A stretch of 64,000 nt of DNA from the NCBI GenBank assembly GCA_037074765.1, contig JBAMDO010000246.1, positions 1-64,000 on the forward strand, read 5' to 3'. A model generated the notes under the pieces. It made no database searches and was not told the DNA's origin. It was given only the letters and a program-made list of their open reading frames with translations. Numbering within the stretch: position 1 is the stretch's first letter; each line of letters opens with the position of its first letter. The stretch is from Mansonella perstans. Taxonomy: Eukaryota; Nematoda; Chromadorea; Rhabditida; Onchocercidae. Positions 59,321-64,000 of the stretch are shown piece after piece. A program made the position numbers and the translations under genes.

Positions 59321-59932
59321 TGTGAAATTAACCATCATTAAAAAATGTTGATGGATTAAATTTCAATTATACATACACTTAATTAAAGAAATATACATTT
59401 CAATAATGTAACTAATTATAATTGTTAACAAATTGTCAAATTTTTTCAATTATATTTGAATGAGGAGAGAAAAGAGATAAAAGGAAATTTCCTTTTTGCT
59501 AATTAATTTAAATTTCACATCTGATGATAGGATAACACGAGATAATGATAATCAAACTTATCCATTATGCATATTTTGATAGAAATGAGCTGGGAAGTGA
59601 TTCATTCTTTAGAGGAGTATTTTAAAATTAAAAAAAAAAAAATTTTGTCAATGAGAAAATGATAAGTTATGTGGAAAAATAAATAATTCATCAAATAGTA
59701 TTAGAAAAAAAAATCAAATTGAAAAAATTTGAAAATAAAATCAATCTTTGTTCGAAATTTTTACAACTGTAGAAATGATAATTTGAAAGCAGACAAAGTG
59801 CTTTTAAAATTTTAAATTTAAATAAAATCTGCTACAAATAAACCATATGTTATCGGAGTGATTATTTGATTGGTGCATGTTAGTGTCTAAGCTATTTGAA
59901 AATTCCTTCAGTGTAATATTTGTATCTGTATG

Positions 59933-59933
<1 letters not shown>

Positions 59934-59995
<62 letters not shown>

Positions 59996-60017
59996 TTGTA
60001 TGTGTGTGTATTTGTAA
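59934..60017. repeat. (TA)n-(TG)n compound microsatellite
   Basis: ATATATATAT is followed by a pure TG run at about 59950-59993 and two TATTTGTATG units. Confidence 0.9.
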
Positions 60018-60344
60018 GCATCTGCGTATCACAGTTTCCGGCATATGCATGAACCGTTCGATTTTACGATATATACATATATCAGTCATGATTAATATTG
60101 GCTATTTCAAATTTTCGCATAAGCCTTTTTAAAACGCATTAATGGCATCTGCAATCTGATCAGAGTGTTGATTGATCAATTTAATTTGATTAATTGTTAA
60201 TCAATTTCAATTAGTTGCTAAATTGAACGAAGCATTTTTGATTTCAGCTCTATGAATCATATTTACCTTTCATGCAAAGAAAAAAAAGAAAAAAAATTCA
60301 TTGCATTCAAAAAATTGTAAGTGCAAAAGAAATAAGATTTATTC

Positions 60345-60505
60345 AGAGATGGATTACTTTGAGTGAAGAAAAAAAGCTAGTTCACAAATTTTTATCGAAA
60401 AGAAACCAGAGTTAAATTACTTTGACCGAAGAAAAAAAGCTAGTTCACAAATTTTTATCAAAAAGAAACCAGAGTTAAATCACTTTGAGTGAAAAAAAAA
60501 AACTA
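60345..60505. repeat. 65-bp tandem repeat, two and a half copies
   Basis: GAAGAAAAAAAGCTAGTTCA, CAAATTTTTATC, AAAAGAAACCAGAGTTAAAT and CACTTTGAG or similar occur at about 60364-60428 and 60429-60493. Partial copies flank them. The two full copies differ at only a few positions. Confidence 0.85.
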
Positions 60506-61143
60506 ATTCTGTCATTTTGCTTTTTTGGATTATATCTTATCTTTTGTTTACTTTTTAGATTATCTCCAGATTAATTTCATAAATTTTGCTTTAATTTATT
60601 ATTAAATGCAATTATTTCAAAATTTTCAAAGCTAATTTTCAAATATTACTGTAGCCTTGTTTTGTATTTACTCTAATTTTCAGTCTATTCCATACTACTT
60701 ATACTTCAATATGGATTTAATACAAAAAAAAATTTTGCTTCTAATACACATCTATATAGTAACTAAGTTCTTCAAAGCTAGGCTCAAATAATGCTTCCAA
60801 GTATAGTGCTTTTAAAAAAAAAAGAGCCAAAAGCCAAAAGCATAGAAAGTGCAATTATGACTGGATAGGCAAAAGTGAATCAATCCATCTATTCAGAATT
60901 GGATATAGTATATAAGCTGTAATCAGATATCGTGTCATCATCATCCTCTTTCACATCTCTTCATCCCTTTAATAAACATAAACAAATGCAATAGGACTAG
61001 CAACTAGCAATTCCTAGGCTATTCAATCTTTTCCATTACCGCATCACACCTGTCATCATTCTAAATCTGTACTAATCTTCATTTACTTTATTGATAAATA
61101 ACCTCTTTTAACCTTTTCAACTTAGAGATCATATCAATTAATT

Positions 61144-61252
61144 TATGTACACATACACAAATACACACACATACATACACATATACACATATACACACAT
61201 ACACACACATACACACACATACACACACATACACACACACACACACAGAAAT
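61144..61252. repeat. (CA)n/(TACACA)n microsatellite
   Basis: CACATACACA units run to a pure CA tract at 61246. A short (GGAC)n tract follows at about 61481-61506. Confidence 0.9.
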
Positions 61253-63719
61253 ATTCCGCAATACATGCATAAATATAAATAAATTCACGCACACATCTAA
61301 ACATATTCCTACATATGTGTGCACCACACGCACTCGTACACACTCTCATCTTTCAATGTATTTATATTTGTTATTCATTAATTTGGTATTTGTTCCATAT
61401 GAGGAAGCTTTATAGCTTTTCAAAGCTTTGATGTTTGATGTTTACCGGATCATTCAAATTCAATTTACATACTGAAAATGGACGGACGGACGGACGAACG
61501 GACGGAAAGCATGAGCAGATGGTATGCGCAATGAAAGAGTGATTGATATATGATTGAGTGAAGTGAAATGTTTCCGGAAATGATGGAAGTGACAAAGATG
61601 ATTGTTTGTCGCTTAGGAATAGTGATATTTATTTGATAATTGAAATTGTCAAATATATGTGATTGAATAATTTAATTTTTGATTCTTTTTTTCATCTTTG
61701 CAATAAAATAATTTAAAAATTTTCAAATTAAATTGAAAAATTTGAAATAATTCTGAAATATTTCAATTTTGCTATTTATAAACAAAAATAAAATGAAATT
61801 AGCATTCATTGAGAATATTTAAACTTCTATTATTCATTTTTTTTTTTACCAACTAAATTGACCTTTAACCTCATCGTTTTTTTTTTTCCATTCTAATACG
61901 AAATGCTGAATGTGAAAAGTGTTACATTCAAAACAAAATTCAGTTTATTCCATAATTATTTTATTGCTTTAATTGCATTTCATGAAAAAAAAAGCTTATC
62001 GTAGAAATAAATATTTTTAGCCTCGAAAGAAAATTTGCAAAAATTCTTCACAATTTCAGGAACAAAAAAATTCCACTATGACTTAATAAAAAAACTGTAA
62101 ATGTATTTGACAATAGTAGCTTAATTCGAATTTATTGTTTCAGTAATTGATGAGTCAGTTTAAAATTTCAAAAAATGGATTAAGCATTCCATTTTGATAA
62201 TTTTGGATTTATTTTAACAATGAGATACTGTATATTGTTAAATGCTTAATTCATACAACAAATTAATTATTGATCATACAGGATGAAATTTATTTTTTAA
62301 AATAATTATTGGCAAGAATTTTGAAAAAGTTGATGAATGAAATTTATCAATATCTAATTACCGTACATTTACGCTTATCATTGATTGTATTGGAAGGCTA
62401 TCTTGAATTGATAACGGTGACATCATTCATTTACTATCGTTATCATTATCATTCACTTATCATTTATTGGCAGAAAATTTTCCATAAATTGATAAAGAGT
62501 TTTTGATTAAAAGGAAAATAAATTAGTGAAATGTTAAAATAAACAAATTTGATGATATCTGAAATTGATAACTTGAAGACTTAAGGAGTGTGAAAAATAT
62601 TTGATTTCCTGAAAAAGATTTCTTCAATTTTTTCTTTTTTTTTAATAGTCTTTAAAAAAGAATAGATGAAATATAAGGCAAAAGAAAAAGTACACAATTT
62701 CCGGATTCATCATCGATAAAAAACTCTAAGACTTTTTTCTTTTTCATTCTTTTTTCAATCAGTTTTAAAAATAAATGAACAAGTTGATAATGCAAGCCTA
62801 AGCTATAACTTGTCCATTTTTCTTTATTTTTAAATTCCAAAAATAAATTTTATTTCAAGAGAGAGAGAGAGAGAGGGAGATAAAGAGTGGGAGCGAGAGA
62901 GAGAAAGATAAGAGAAATAGCAGAAATCGAAGAGGAAAAAATGAGAATCTTGATTACTTTTTTATTAAAAATTTGAAAACTTTTTCTTTTAATTCTATAA
63001 TAACATAATATATTCTCAACAAGTGGATCCTTTAAATAAATTTTCAAATTAATTTTTTTTTAAGTTTTTAACTTAGTTGATAATGACATTACACCTTATT
63101 CAATATAGATTCCAACGTAAATTAATTAATAAGGATGACCACTGATGTAAAAATTGGAAGGATTATTGTTTGTGCATCGTGGAAGAAAATATCGGCGATG
63201 AAGGATTTACTACTAGGAAAAGTGAAATGATTATACCTGATGGATTTCAGGATGTATTAATGAAGATGATAATAGATGCAAAATAGTTGAAAAATACTGT
63301 TTACTACTTATCATGAACTCATTATCATTATCAATAACAGTTATTAGTTTCAGAACAGGTGATAAGCAATGATATCAATGATTCTATGGATGTAGTAGTA
63401 ATTGCAATTAAATGTTATCCTCATTTTTTAATTATTAATGGATCCTTTAAATAAACTTTAAATAAAGCACTATGCAATAACCTAACTTAAGGCTCATGTT
63501 CATGCGTGTAATGATAATTAGAAGATGAATGAGTTCTTTTACTTTTATGGATTATTTACTTAAGTTGGCAAGAATTGCCAATTTCAGATATCTTGTTGAT
63601 AAGTGCAACTTCATTGCATTGTACACTTTGAAGAAAAAAAGAGTTTAATTATGAAAAGTTTTTCAGGATGAACTTTTTTATTTTTTCATGCAAAAATCAG
63701 TGATTCATTCTTATGTAAC

Positions 63720-63900
63720 ATTATTGTTACTGATGTTATTGTTATTGTTGTTGTTATTGCTGCTGCTATTATTATTATTGTTGTTGTTATTGTAGCTACC
63801 TTACTATTATTATTGATGTTACTGTTGTTTTATTGTTGTTGTTATTGTTGTTATTGTCATTGTTGTTATTATTGCTGTTATTGTTTATCATTACTGCTAT
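63720..63900. repeat. TTG/TTA trinucleotide-type repeat
   Basis: An imperfect run of GTTATT, GTTGTT and GCTGCT units near the right edge. There is no coding context on either strand. Confidence 0.85.
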
Positions 63901-64000
63901 TTTTGTAAATATTTGATTTATAATGATAATATCACCGATAATAAAATTCATCCAAATCTATTGATTAATTTATTTAAATCATCATTGGAAAAAAATGATC

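Larger units (their letters stand above)
50922..64000. other. About 13 kb upstream of the MYT1-family gene, no gene seen
   Basis: No open frame here has coding character apart from those created by tandem repeats. As the 5' side of a probable developmental regulator, it likely contains promoter and enhancers, or far 5' exons. I can support only the tandem repeats, listed separately. Homopolymers of up to 29 bases occur (A run at 56355-56383; T runs near 56113 and 56828). Confidence 0.6.

Overview
This window is nuclear DNA from a nematode, most likely a spirurid or filarial (clade III) worm. The evidence is strong AT bias, genes cut into many small exons by AT-rich introns with T-rich CAG/TAG acceptors, good splice acceptors placed a few bases ahead of start codons (as expected for spliced-leader trans-splicing), and protein content that reads as animal. 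I see no bacterial or viral genes, tRNA, rRNA, spliced-leader RNA, CRISPR array or transposase. I built the gene models by hand from splice signals, phase and family similarity. Exon edges are direct readings of the sequence, but splicing itself is inferred.

Layout. (1) 180-326 (+): last exon of an unrecognised gene. (2) 3299-5011 (-): complete five-exon PINX1 homologue (G-patch). (3) 6475-10734 (-) and (4) 11973-15678 (-): two adjacent paralogues of the membrane-anchored calcineurin-like metallophosphoesterase family (TMPPE-like). Genes 2-4 form a same-strand run, and all three starts have a nearby splice acceptor. (5) 18392-22497 (+): seven-exon WD-repeat protein resembling the dynein-2 intermediate chain WDR34/DYNC2I2. 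It is divergent from gene 4 and convergent with gene 6. (6) 23433-27236 (-): eight-exon SET/MYND (SMYD-family) protein with an atypical SET core. (7) 27237-41864: about 14.6 kb without a credible gene, rich in micro- and minisatellites. (8) 41865-50911 (-): seven-exon MYT1-family C2HC zinc-finger transcription factor (ztf-11 type) with two fingers and a PLDLT motif. (9) 50922-64000: about 13 kb without a credible gene, holding a 33-bp minisatellite, a TTCCR-type satellite block and many simple repeats.

The genes do not form one pathway. They cover telomere/rRNA biology (PINX1), phosphoesterase chemistry at membranes, ciliary transport, lysine methylation or chromatin, and neuronal fate. The most notable points are the tandem phosphoesterase pair (each with one unresolved exon junction), the SMYD protein lacking canonical SAM-contact residues, the candidate CtBP-binding motif in the MYT1-family factor, and the many minisatellite families. 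I found no convincing previously undescribed system.
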